Made by a program: the position numbers and the translations under genes. The notes under the pieces are model-generated. The model was not told the DNA's origin. It saw only the letters and a list, made by a program, of their open reading frames with translations, and did no database searches. A DNA stretch of 64,000 nucleotides from Stenotrophomonas sp. Iso1 (lineage in GTDB: Bacteria > Pseudomonadota > Gammaproteobacteria > Xanthomonadales > Xanthomonadaceae): assembly GCF_027497995.1 (NCBI RefSeq), contig NZ_JAODBT010000002.1:744001-808000 (forward strand), given 5' to 3'. Positions 20,601-28,645 of the stretch are shown piece by piece (the stretch's first letter is position 1; the number at the start of each line of letters is the position of its first letter).

Positions 20601-22763
20601 ACCGGCAACGTGGCCTCGGGCGCTACCACCGATGATGACTGTCCGCTGCTCAGCGGCACCGGCACGGCAGGTGACACCATCTTCGTGATGGTCAAGGACG
20701 GGCAGGGCTCACGCGAGCTGGGCCAGGCGACCGTGGACGCAGACGGCAAGTGGACGCTGCAGGTGACCAAGCCTCTGGCGGCTGGTTCCAATGAGTTCAC
20801 TGCCATCGAAATGGACCCGGCAGGCAACAAGACCGCACCGAGTGCACCGCACACCGTCATCGTGGACACCAGCCGGGCGGAAGTGCCGGTCATCGAAAGC
20901 ATCAAGGACGACGTGGGCGTGGTGCACCTGTTGCAGAAGGGCGAAGTCACCAATGACGACACCCCGACCATCAGCGGCACCGCTCAGGCGAACAACGTCA
21001 TCAAGATCTACGACGGTGCGACCCTGTTGGGCGAAGCCTTGGCAGGTGCCGATGGCACGTGGGAGTTCACCCCGGGTACGGCACTGATTGATGGCCCGCA
21101 CAACATCACCGCCACCGCCACCAATCCGGTCGGCCAGACGAGCGCCGCGACCGATATCTGGGACTTCGTGGTCGACATCACCGCGCCAGGCCAGGTTACT
21201 GACCTGGTAGTCAACGACAACGTGGGCGACAAGCAGGCGCCGCTGGTCAACGGTGATATCACCGACGACAACACGCCAGAGTTCACCGGAAAAGCCGAGC
21301 CCGGCGCGACGGTGAATGTGTATGACGGTGACACGTTGCTCGGCAGTGCAACGGTGGATGGGAACGGCGACTGGAGCTTCACGCCGAGCACGCCGTTGGA
21401 AGATGGCGCGCACACTCTCACCACAGAGGTGGTGGACCCGGCAGGCAACAGCAGTGGCAAGGGCCCGGTGTTGAACGTCACCGTAGACACCTCGCCGGTG
21501 ACGCTGACGATCGAAGCACTGGTGGATGACCAGGGCGCAATCACCGGTGTCATCGCGCCCAACAGTGTGACCGATGACACCCGTCCTGAGATTCAGGGCT
21601 TGGGCAAGGTCGGCAGCGTCATCAAGGTGTACGACGGCAGTACGCTACTGGGCCAGACCAACGTCAAACCTGATGGTACGTGGAGCTTCACTCCTGAGGT
21701 TGACCTGAGCCAAGGTGCGCATGCCATCACCGCAACCGCCACCGATAAAACGGGGAACGTGAGCGCACCGACGGCGTCCTTCGAGTTCACTGTGGATACC
21801 GTGCCTGCCACCACGCCGTCCATCGGCAACATCTCAGACGACGTTGGCCAGTTCGTTGGTTTCGTTCTGAACGGGCGCTACACGGATGATGCCAATCCGA
21901 CCATCAGCGGCAAGGGTGTCGCGGGTGAGAAGATCGAAATCCGGGTGGATGGCGAGCTGATCGGCAGTACCCAAGTGGGTGTGGATGGTCGCTGGAAATT
22001 TACAGCGGAGACCGCGTTGAGCGATGGCATGCGCGTCATTACTGCGGTTTCTGTCAGTGCGGCGGGTATCCCGAGTGAGGTGAGCAACGAGTTCAAGATC
22101 AACCTGGATACGAAGGCGCCGGATGCACCGACCATCGAGACGGTGATCGACGACGTGGGTGTCTCGAAGGGTGAACTGACGGACGGTGAGTACACCGATG
22201 ACCGTCGGCCGACATTCAACGGCAAGGCGGAGCCTGGCGCCACCGTCATCGTCTATGACAATGGAGACGAAGTGGGTGACGCACGGGTGGATACGAATGG
22301 CAATTGGACGTGGACCCCTTCAGTCAACCTGACCTATGGAGAGCACGAGTTCACGTTTGAGCCTTTTGACACGGCAGGCAATATCGGTGGCACGGAACAG
22401 TGGACCCTGATCATCGGCAACGTCACCCGCAGTGAGCCGCAGTCTGAGACCGTTGTGCAAACGGCCGATAGTCAGGAAGTGGATGCCGCCATGCTGACGT
22501 TGAACTTGTCGCAGGTGCTGAACGATGGTGGCGTGAATCTGTTCTATGAAGGTGACCAAAGCCGCACGCAGATGATGGTCAAGGGTGGTGCCGGCGACAG
22601 CATCAATCTGGACGATCTGCTGGACGACGGTTTGACCGATCTGGGCGACTGGGCGGCAGCCGGCAACCAGACTGTCGATGGTGTCTCGTACACCGTGTAT
22701 CAGCACTCTGGAGCCAACGTCGAGCTGCTGGTGCAGGAACCAGTGACGGTCAATTTGATCTGA
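17637..22763 (+). CDS. Giant Ig-repeat adhesin 2 with C-terminal type I secretion module
   Basis: 1708-residue repeat protein, probably exported by the adjacent type I system. A ~35-residue Ser/Gly-rich N-terminus without a BapA prefix leads into 15 Ig-like repeats with DDxGxxxG...TDDxxP openings. Repeats 4-8 (18660-20231) and 9-13 (20232-21800) are a tandem duplication of one five-repeat block. The last two repeats closely match the last two of adhesin 1. Residues ~1615-1708 are the conserved secretion module: LTLNLSQVLNDGG, QMMVKGGAGDSINLDDLL, DLGDWAAAG, YTVYQHSGANVELLVQ, VTVNLI, as in BapA-type proteins. ATG 17637 follows a weak AGAGA site; the upstream in-frame TTG lacks any. Codon use resembles its neighbours. 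Confidence 0.9.
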   Translation: MNFDVSKDKSVSSAQGQPAMSGRAGIAATGIDPTLVIKEVLDDKGGKQGAIANGGVTDDSRPEITGAAGAGVVVHVYNSSELMGHVTVGANGEWSFIPNMPLADGRHEISVIYEYPNGDVSEISAPHVIIVDKIAPDMPIILGMVDDEGRITGTIASEGVTDDNRPVVDGTTEPNATVIVYDKDKEIGRAQADSTGKWSFTPEPPLADGTHVLKYVSVDEAGNQSPESASFEFVVDTRPELVSIDNADDDFGSVTGTLVSGSSTDDATPTLHGAATAGGIVTIYEGSVLLGQTTAGVDGRWTFTPQSPLSEGAHALQATVTLPAKGESDRSPSFNLVVDLSAPDAPTINEVYDNVGVHQGPLENGAVTDDSTPTLKGKAEAGSTVQIYDEGNLVASVVADAGGNWIFTPATPLAEGKHTFTVTATDKVGNTSVPSGEFVLTADYTAPDTSKLAITGLEDDVGGIQGNIASGGTTDDSRPVLSGTGTAGDTVIVMVKDGLGQHELGRAIVDENGKWTLQVTTPLISGANEFTAIERDPAGNTSAPTVPYTVIVDTGRPEVPVIENVQDDVGVVHMLQKGEVTNDDTPTIIGTAQAGNLVKIYDGATLLGEVEVGANGKWEFTPQVPLIDGPHTITATATNKVGQTSDATGPWGFVVDATAPGQVTDLVVTDNAGEKLGSLVDGDITDDNTPEFAGKAEPGATVNVYDGDTLLGSAEVGQDGSWTFTPSKPLEDGKHDFTTEVVDPAGNSSGKGPVLSVTVDTTDVTVAISTLVDDQGAITGAIMPNGVTDDMRPEIQGTGKVGSTIKVYDGATLLGETDVKPDGTWSFIPKVDLSQGAHAITATATDTTGNVSKPTASFIFSIDTLAPDAPSIDLAKDDVGAKQEDLSSGAVTDDPSPTLVGKAEAGSTVNVYDNGAFLGKADVDAQGNWSLTPTTPLSEGEHTFTATATDKAGNTGVPSGGFVLTTDYTAPDASKLAITGVEDDVGGITGNVASGATTDDDCPLLSGTGTAGDTIFVMVKDGQGSRELGQATVDADGKWTLQVTKPLAAGSNEFTAIEMDPAGNKTAPSAPHTVIVDTSRAEVPVIESIKDDVGVVHLLQKGEVTNDDTPTISGTAQANNVIKIYDGATLLGEALAGADGTWEFTPGTALIDGPHNITATATNPVGQTSAATDIWDFVVDITAPGQVTDLVVNDNVGDKQAPLVNGDITDDNTPEFTGKAEPGATVNVYDGDTLLGSATVDGNGDWSFTPSTPLEDGAHTLTTEVVDPAGNSSGKGPVLNVTVDTSPVTLTIEALVDDQGAITGVIAPNSVTDDTRPEIQGLGKVGSVIKVYDGSTLLGQTNVKPDGTWSFTPEVDLSQGAHAITATATDKTGNVSAPTASFEFTVDTVPATTPSIGNISDDVGQFVGFVLNGRYTDDANPTISGKGVAGEKIEIRVDGELIGSTQVGVDGRWKFTAETALSDGMRVITAVSVSAAGIPSEVSNEFKINLDTKAPDAPTIETVIDDVGVSKGELTDGEYTDDRRPTFNGKAEPGATVIVYDNGDEVGDARVDTNGNWTWTPSVNLTYGEHEFTFEPFDTAGNIGGTEQWTLIIGNVTRSEPQSETVVQTADSQEVDAAMLTLNLSQVLNDGGVNLFYEGDQSRTQMMVKGGAGDSINLDDLLDDGLTDLGDWAAAGNQTVDGVSYTVYQHSGANVELLVQEPVTVNLI
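18660..21800 (+). repeat. Tandem duplication of a five-repeat block inside adhesin 2
   Basis: Blocks 18660-20231 (1572 bp) and 20232-21800 (1569 bp) encode the same ordered series of five distinct Ig repeats: one ending FVLTADYTAPDTSKLAITG/FVLTTDYTAPDASKLAITG, a VMVKDG-containing repeat, one opening DDVGVVH(M/L)LQKGEV, one with DGDITDDNTPEF, and one opening LVDDQGAITG. The order match shows block duplication rather than single-repeat expansion. Confidence 0.85.
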
Positions 22764-22771
22764 CGCGTAGA

Positions 22772-22815
22772 AGCGACGGCTGGCTGGATGTCAGCCGTCG
22801 CTGATGGTGTTTTCG
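22772..22815 (+). terminator. Hairpin terminator after adhesin 2
   Basis: Perfect 11-bp stem AGCGACGGCTG/CAGCCGTCGCT (22772-22782, 22792-22802) with a 9-base loop, then GATGGTGTTTTCG. Positioned 9 bp after the stop codon. Confidence 0.75.
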
Positions 22816-23447
22816 TACATTGATCCATGGCGGATTAGCATCGCGTTTAAGTGCCTCGACAGTTTTTCAATGAATCCGCACTGGGTGATATTGGCAGTGT
22901 GAATAGCCCAGGATTTCGTAGACACCTCGCGCTGCCTTGTCGATCACAGCCGTTCTACATAATTCTATTCGCCATAAGTTGCGCCAACCTGGAGGCGAGC
23001 TTGGCGTTTTCCAATGTCAAAAAGTGCGTTCGCACCCTGTAGTGCATGGTGTTGAATGATGCGGCGCTTCTGTGTGCGTCAATACGTGAGGCATGAATGA
23101 CCGCCGAGAGGCGGGCAGGGCCGAACCCATCAGGGTAGCTTCATGGGGTGCGTGACTTTCTACGCAGATTGAAGGTGCACATCTGTCAAATCATCGCAGC
23201 CGTTATTTTGGCGATGTCATTGCGTGCGCATCTGCGCCGGCACGCTCGGCTGCTGCGTGCATGGGCTCTGTGGCTGTTGCTGGGGAGAGGGCTGTACCGC
23301 ACGTGGCCCACCGTTCATGCGCCCACTTCATGTTCCGTTTTGCCGAAGTTCTAATGCTGAATAATCGGTGATTCTCAGTCGGAAATTGCCGTCATTACAT
23401 CTTTGGGATTTGTCTGAATGCCCGTCGACGGTGTTTGGGACGGCTCC
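22816..23447. other. Intergenic region before adhesin 3
   Basis: About 630 bp without an accepted gene. Structured GC-rich tracts occur at 23021-23040 (AAGTGCG/CGCAC) and 23101-23139 (CCGCC GAGA GGCGG, then ACCC ATCA GGGT). A 68-codon GTG-start frame at 23148-23354 has a hydrophobic stretch (QIIAAVILAMSL) but no ribosome site. TTGGGATTTGTCT at 23403 repeats a tract found before adhesin 1. Confidence 0.4.
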
Positions 23448-23478
23448 TATGTACCGCCTGTTTTTCAATCGGGATACT
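23448..23478 (+). promoter_or_regulatory. Bipartite leader element before adhesin 3
   Basis: TATGTAC (23448-23454), 16-bp gap, GGGATACT (23471-23478) then CGCC. It lies 103 bp before the ATG. Downstream the leader continues to resemble that of adhesin 1 (ACGATGAGGTGGCTG and CCTAGAAATG at the start codon). Confidence 0.55.
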
Positions 23479-23580
23479 CGCCCACGACGATGAGGTGGCT
23501 GTAGGCCTTGCCCCTCTGTGCCCAATGCGCCGGAAAAATGTTCCGGAGAAATTGCAACTGACCAGACGAGTATCCTAGAA

Positions 23581-26500
23581 ATGACCGTAATATTGCCCGT
23601 AATCACCGGTAATTCCACTGCGACTATCGAAAGGCCGACTACCGGTAAGTTGTTTGGCGGCGCCACTGCCGCCATCAATTCCGTTCCCGCCATTGAGACA
23701 GTGCTGGACGACAAGGGCGCCAAACAGGGCGCCATCGAGAACGGCGGGCACACCGACGATAGCCGGCCGGAGATCACCGGTAAGGCGGCTGAAGGTGTTG
23801 TGGTGCATCTCTATGATGATTCGGAGCTGATAGGTCGCGTCACAGTCGGCGCCAGTGGTGAGTGGTCATTCATTCCGCGCCTGCCACTGGCGGATGGTCG
23901 GCATGAGATCTCCGTGATTTACGAATATCCAGACGGTGACGTCAGCGATGTTTCCGCGCCCTACGAGATCTTCGTGGACAAGGTGGCCCCGGACACGCCG
24001 ATCATCCTGGGTATCGTGGATGACGAAGGTCGTCTCACCGGTGCAATTGCCAGTGAAGGTGTTACCGATGACAACCGGCCGACGGTTGACGGCACCACCG
24101 AAGCCAATGCGACGGTCATTGTCTATGACAAGGGCAAGGAGATTGGTCGTGCCCAAGCCGATGAAGCGGGCAAGTGGAGCTTCACTCCGGAGCCGCCATT
24201 GGCCGATGGCACGCACATTCTGGAATATGTGGCTGTGGATCAGGCCGGCAACCAGAGTGAGAAGTCTGGGTCGTTCGAATTCCTGGTGGACACGCGCCCG
24301 GAGCTGGTCAACATTCACGTTGCCGACGACGATGTCGGCAGCATCACCGGCACACTGGTGTCGGGTAGCTCGACCGATGATGAACTGCCGACGTTGCGTG
24401 GCACGGCGACTGCCGGTGGCGTCGTCAGCATCTACGAAGGTTCGGTGTTGCTGGGCCAGACGACGGCTGGCGTGGATGGCCGCTGGACGTTCACGCCCAC
24501 AACCCCGTTGAGCGAAGGCCCGCATGCGCTGCAGGCCACGGTGACGTTGGTCGCCAAGGGGGAGAGTGAGCGGTCTCCGGACTTCAATCTGGTTATCGAT
24601 TTGAGCGTGCCTGATGCACCCCACATCGTGGAAGTCATCGACAACGTGGGTAGCCAGCAGGGGCTGCTGACCAACGGTGCAGCTACTGACGACGACATGC
24701 CGCTTCTGGTCGGCAAGGCCGAGGCAGGTAGTACCGTGCACATCTACGACAACGGAAGTGTGCTGGGTAGTACGGTGGCAGATGCCAACGGAAACTGGAG
24801 CTATACGCCGCTCGCACCGCTGAGCGATGGTGAACATGCGTTCACTGCAGTGGCAGAGGACAAGGCGGGCAACGCCAGTGCGCCATCGAGTGTGTATGAG
24901 GTGGTGGTTGATACCACAGCACCGGGCAAGCCGATCATCGTGAGCGTTTACGACGATGCAGGGCTCACGACCGGAGAGATTGTTGACGGTGCGACAACCG
25001 ATGATTCCAAGCCGACGATCAGTGGTACTGCAGAGCCCAACAGCACGGTTGTCATCAACGACAATGGTACGGAGATCGGCCGTGCGCTGGCGGATGGTGA
25101 TGGTAAGTGGAGCTTCGAACCGAGCCAGCCGCTGGCTTGGGGCGGGCATGCACTAACAGCGGAGGCTATTGATGCGGTGGGTAACATCAGCGCACCTTCC
25201 GAGACGTTCAACCTCACACTGGAAAACAATGGTGATGACTATATCGATCTGAGCAAAGACGTGAGCCCGGTTAGCGTGACGTTCGTTGCTGATGTGTCCG
25301 GCAGCATGGCAGGCGAACGCATGGTGCAGCTGCGTGCCTCGTTGACTGCAATGGTCAATGAATATGCTGCACTGGGAAAGCCGGCGACGTTCAGTTTGAT
25401 CACCTTTAATAGCGCTGCACGCAACGTGGGAACGTTTGACTTCAGCAGCACAGCAGATCCGGGCTACGCCAATCTGATCGTTGCCATCGCTGGTTTGGTG
25501 GAGACCGGTACGACCAACATGTCCGCTGGCATGGCCATGGCGATATCGCAGATCAAGGCGGAGTATGCAGCTGCGGGTCATGACCCATATGTTTCCAAGC
25601 AGGTGTACCTTCTGTCTGACGGCGCACCGGATGCAGTGCCAAACTTCAACACTTGGCACGCCGCTATGCAGGACCCCGATGGTAATCCAGCAACCAATAA
25701 CCCGATCGAGGTAACCACCATCGGTTTGGGGGAGGGAGCTAGCTATGTGCACCTGGATAAGATCTCGAGCAGTGGTTCGTCTATTCATTCGCCCGTGCCG
25801 GAGGATCTGCATGGTGCACTGCTCCAGAACATGCTCGTTTCTTTGGCCGAAGGCAATCTGTTGGAAAACGACGTACAGATTGAAATGGACGGAGGCTCGA
25901 GGCTTAGCCAGATTGTGGTGGGCAACGAGGTCTTCAAGATCACGGCGATGAACCAGTTGGAGGTCAGTAATGCCAGCGGCAAGGCCACTGCGACTTACGA
26001 CCCAGCCACCGGCTTGCTGACGTTGAAGACCGACGCTGGTGTCTTGGCTGTGTACATGAAGAGCTCTGCGGGCCATGACGCAGGTGACTACAGTTTCCGT
26101 GGTTACAACAACATGAAACTGCATCTGGAGGAAAGTGTCGACTACGTGTACGACTACACGGCAGTCAACAGCAAGGGCGAAACCCAAGTGTCCAGCCTGC
26201 ACGTGCTTGGCAAAGTGCCGACAATCGGGCCGGATTCGGTCTCGGTTACCAGCATTGGCAAGGATGGCGGCGTGGCCGGCGACTACCTCACCGGTGATGC
26301 CGATGGCGGGCGCTTGGTCACCGGTACCCTCAAGGCCGATCTGGCCGACGGCTTGGCCCTGCAGGTGTCCATGGACGGTGGCGTCACCTGGCACAGCGTA
26401 ACGCTGGTGGGCAGGCAGTGGGCCTTCGTGGACATGCAGGCACATCAGAGTGATTGGACCATACAAACTCGCGTTGCAGATACCAGTGGCAACAACAGTG

Positions 26501-28158
26501 GCGCGCACATCGCCCAGAATGTGACGTTGGAAACGGCATATGGCGCACCGACCATCTTGCGCATTCCGGAAGCCGAAGGCATCTACACCGCCGCATTGGC
26601 GGCAGGTGGTTCGCAGGTGATCCTGTCACTGTCGGATACCGGTGCCAAGGCCGGCGATATCGTGCATATGCAGTGGGGCAGCACCACCTATGATCAGGTG
26701 CTGACACAACTGGATATCAACACCGGTCTTGCCACCATCAACGTGCCTGCTACAGCAACCGTTACGGCCCAGGGGACCACCAAGGACTTCGCTGTGACCG
26801 CGCAGATCCATGGCCAGGGTGGTGGTGCAGTTGGCGTCTTGTCGAAGCCGTACCAAGTGGTGGGTGTGCCGGTTAAGGCCAACGTTGCCGATACCCTGCA
26901 GAAAGTGCCAGTGGACGATGAGTATGCGGGCACAGGCTTCAAGGTAACGACCACCGGCAGCCTGACTAAGACGGCGTTGACCCCAGCCGCACTGTCCGGC
27001 CTGACCCTGGGAGGTACTACGCAGGTAGACGCGACCTTTACGTTGGACAAGCCAGCGAGTTATTTCACGCTGCGCCTGACTGGCATTGACAACAGCATGG
27101 GTGCGCAGATTCAGGTGTTCGATATGAAGGGCAACCTGATGTACACGGAAAATTTCGTTGGCGGCACCGATGCGCGTCATACCAAGACATTCACCTATAC
27201 AGCGCCAGAACTGACCGACATTGGCTCGTTCAAGGTTGTTACGGCGGGCGCCGGTATTACGCTGGATGCGTTCAGCCAAACGACGGTTACGCATACAACG
27301 GAAACCCGCGATCCGAATCTGATCAACTATTTATCTGATAGCTTCCTTGGCACGGCGGGCAACGATTTTGTGACGCTGAGGGATAGTTCGGCAAGCTACT
27401 TCGGTCGGGCCTCTACAGGTATCCATGGTGGCGCCGGCATCGACACGCTCAAGCTGGATGGGACCGCCCATGATCTGAACCTGGCTACCATTGGCAACAA
27501 GCTCAGCTCGATTGAGATCCTCGATCTCGTTAGCTACAACACACTGACGCTAGGGCTGTCGAATGTACTGGATAACGGTGCTGTCAACGCCTTCTACATC
27601 GGTGACAAAGACCGCGTGCAGATGATGGTCAAGGGCAACGGAAGCTCCAAGATGAACCTGAGCGACTTGCTAGCCAACGGCAATGACTTTGGCGATTGGG
27701 TTAAGACGGCCGCTGTGACCGTTGATGGCGTGACATATGACTCGTACCAGCATTCGTCGCTGGGTGCAGAGCTGCTGGTTCAAGTCGGTGTGACGGTCAC
27801 TGTCACCAACTCCACCTTGGTTGGTGTGGACAGCGCCTTCGGCGCGGAGCAGGTCGAGAGCGCCGCGCTGCCGGTTGATAGCGCAATGTTGACGCTGAAC
27901 TTGTCGCAGGTACTGAACGATGGCGGTATGAATCTGTTCTATGACGGTGACCAGAGCCGCGCGCAGATGATGGTAAAGGGCAATGCCGGCGACAGCATCA
28001 ATCTGGATGATTTGCTGGATGATGGTTTGACAGACCTAGGCGACTGGGCGGTCGCTGGCAGCCATGCCATCGATGGCGTTGCGTACACCGTGTATCAGCA
28101 TTCGGGAGCCAATGTTGAGCTGCTGGTGCAGGAGCAGGTGACAGTCAATCTCATCTAA
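23581..28158 (+). CDS. Giant adhesin 3: five Ig repeats, VWA domain, doubled secretion module
   Basis: 1525-residue secreted protein. Five Ig-like repeats (about 35-550) are followed by a von Willebrand factor A domain (about 555-760) with an intact MIDAS start DVSGSM near residue 570, TNMSAG and LLSDGAPD, so metal-dependent ligand binding is plausible. Residues ~765-1270 have no recognised family; near 1245-1300 a degenerate RTX-like segment (GTAGND...GGAGIDTLKLDG) appears. The C-terminal secretion module occurs twice: about 1320-1410 (LTLGLSNVLDNG...YDSYQHSSLGAELLVQ) and 1435-1525 (LTLNLSQVLNDGG...VTVNLI). ATG 23581 is homologous to the adhesin 1 start. It lacks the BapA prefix. It is a whole-gene paralogue of adhesin 4. 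Confidence 0.9.
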   Translation: MTVILPVITGNSTATIERPTTGKLFGGATAAINSVPAIETVLDDKGAKQGAIENGGHTDDSRPEITGKAAEGVVVHLYDDSELIGRVTVGASGEWSFIPRLPLADGRHEISVIYEYPDGDVSDVSAPYEIFVDKVAPDTPIILGIVDDEGRLTGAIASEGVTDDNRPTVDGTTEANATVIVYDKGKEIGRAQADEAGKWSFTPEPPLADGTHILEYVAVDQAGNQSEKSGSFEFLVDTRPELVNIHVADDDVGSITGTLVSGSSTDDELPTLRGTATAGGVVSIYEGSVLLGQTTAGVDGRWTFTPTTPLSEGPHALQATVTLVAKGESERSPDFNLVIDLSVPDAPHIVEVIDNVGSQQGLLTNGAATDDDMPLLVGKAEAGSTVHIYDNGSVLGSTVADANGNWSYTPLAPLSDGEHAFTAVAEDKAGNASAPSSVYEVVVDTTAPGKPIIVSVYDDAGLTTGEIVDGATTDDSKPTISGTAEPNSTVVINDNGTEIGRALADGDGKWSFEPSQPLAWGGHALTAEAIDAVGNISAPSETFNLTLENNGDDYIDLSKDVSPVSVTFVADVSGSMAGERMVQLRASLTAMVNEYAALGKPATFSLITFNSAARNVGTFDFSSTADPGYANLIVAIAGLVETGTTNMSAGMAMAISQIKAEYAAAGHDPYVSKQVYLLSDGAPDAVPNFNTWHAAMQDPDGNPATNNPIEVTTIGLGEGASYVHLDKISSSGSSIHSPVPEDLHGALLQNMLVSLAEGNLLENDVQIEMDGGSRLSQIVVGNEVFKITAMNQLEVSNASGKATATYDPATGLLTLKTDAGVLAVYMKSSAGHDAGDYSFRGYNNMKLHLEESVDYVYDYTAVNSKGETQVSSLHVLGKVPTIGPDSVSVTSIGKDGGVAGDYLTGDADGGRLVTGTLKADLADGLALQVSMDGGVTWHSVTLVGRQWAFVDMQAHQSDWTIQTRVADTSGNNSGAHIAQNVTLETAYGAPTILRIPEAEGIYTAALAAGGSQVILSLSDTGAKAGDIVHMQWGSTTYDQVLTQLDINTGLATINVPATATVTAQGTTKDFAVTAQIHGQGGGAVGVLSKPYQVVGVPVKANVADTLQKVPVDDEYAGTGFKVTTTGSLTKTALTPAALSGLTLGGTTQVDATFTLDKPASYFTLRLTGIDNSMGAQIQVFDMKGNLMYTENFVGGTDARHTKTFTYTAPELTDIGSFKVVTAGAGITLDAFSQTTVTHTTETRDPNLINYLSDSFLGTAGNDFVTLRDSSASYFGRASTGIHGGAGIDTLKLDGTAHDLNLATIGNKLSSIEILDLVSYNTLTLGLSNVLDNGAVNAFYIGDKDRVQMMVKGNGSSKMNLSDLLANGNDFGDWVKTAAVTVDGVTYDSYQHSSLGAELLVQVGVTVTVTNSTLVGVDSAFGAEQVESAALPVDSAMLTLNLSQVLNDGGMNLFYDGDQSRAQMMVKGNAGDSINLDDLLDDGLTDLGDWAVAGSHAIDGVAYTVYQHSGANVELLVQEQVTVNLI

Positions 28159-28172
28159 CGCGTAGAGGCGGT

Positions 28173-28196
28173 GGCTGGCTGGGGTTCCAGCCAGCC
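28173..28196 (+). terminator. Hairpin after adhesin 3
   Basis: Perfect 10-bp stem GGCTGGCTGG/CCAGCCAGCC with a GGTT loop, 14 bp after the stop. No T tract follows, so it may stabilise the 3' end rather than terminate alone. Confidence 0.6.
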
Positions 28197-28217
28197 GGCC
28201 CTATCGTGCTCGGCTCA

Positions 28218-28409
28218 TCAATGTTCAGCGTCACGTTTTGCGTTGCGCATGAACTGGATGATCTCTGGTCGGCGACGATGCTGCAGATCAATAGTGCATT
28301 TTCTGCGATACATCGACTTGAATGCATCTGTGGCCAGGGAACTTCCAGGACTATCGGCTTGGAGCTGTGCTCGCTCAAGCCGGTCTTGGACATCAATCGT
28401 GAGGCGCAT
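28218..28409 (-). CDS. Possible small ribbon-helix-helix-like protein
   Basis: A 63-codon reverse-strand frame (MRLTIDVQDRLERAQLQADS..., ATG 28409, or ATG 28421 four codons earlier) lies between adhesins 3 and 4. AAGGGA is 12 bases before ATG 28409. The start (a strand MRLTIDV, then two helices ending FKSMYRR) has the shape of an Arc/CopG-type DNA-binding fold, but no definite family match can be claimed. No partner gene is visible. It could be a chance frame; the absence of any other use of this interval is the main support. Confidence 0.28.
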   Translation of the reverse strand: MRLTIDVQDRLERAQLQADSPGSSLATDAFKSMYRRKCTIDLQHRRRPEIIQFMRNAKRDAEH

Positions 28410-28537
28410 CACCAGCGTCATTCCCTTGCATACACGTCATGCGCACAATCGCCTCAGTGTCGCGATCATGAAGGGAAACGTCATTGGTCAACGACAAGGT
28501 AATAGTTTTCTAAGCTGAGAATGTTTGGGCCATTTCT

Positions 28538-28568
28538 CATATACGCATTGCCCGCTGCTCGGGATACT
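28538..28568 (+). promoter_or_regulatory. Bipartite leader element before adhesin 4
   Basis: CATATAC (28538-28544), 16-bp gap, GGGATACT (28561-28568) followed by TGCTGC. It ends 77 bp before the ATG. A TTTGGGCC tract sits just upstream, as TTTGGGAC does before adhesin 3. Confidence 0.55.
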
Positions 28569-28645
28569 TGCTGCGATGTTCCTGTATTCAATGTTCCGGA
28601 GATAAATTCCGGATAGTCGCAGTAGATCAGCATGGGTTCTCTAAA

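Noticed and set aside
23090-23145. Possible c-di-GMP (GEMM) riboswitch
   Set aside because: The conserved GEMM core (GGNCAAA..., ACGCAAAGCC) is not present; only simple hairpins are seen.
23148-23354. 68-codon GTG-start frame with one hydrophobic stretch
   Set aside because: No ribosome site, GTG start and no recognisable domain; kept only as part of the intergenic note.
28200-28645. A missing adhesin-type terminator or insertion sequence in the adhesin 3-4 gap
   Set aside because: No terminal inverted repeats with target duplication and no transposase were found; the duplication of adhesins 3 and 4 is simple tandem.
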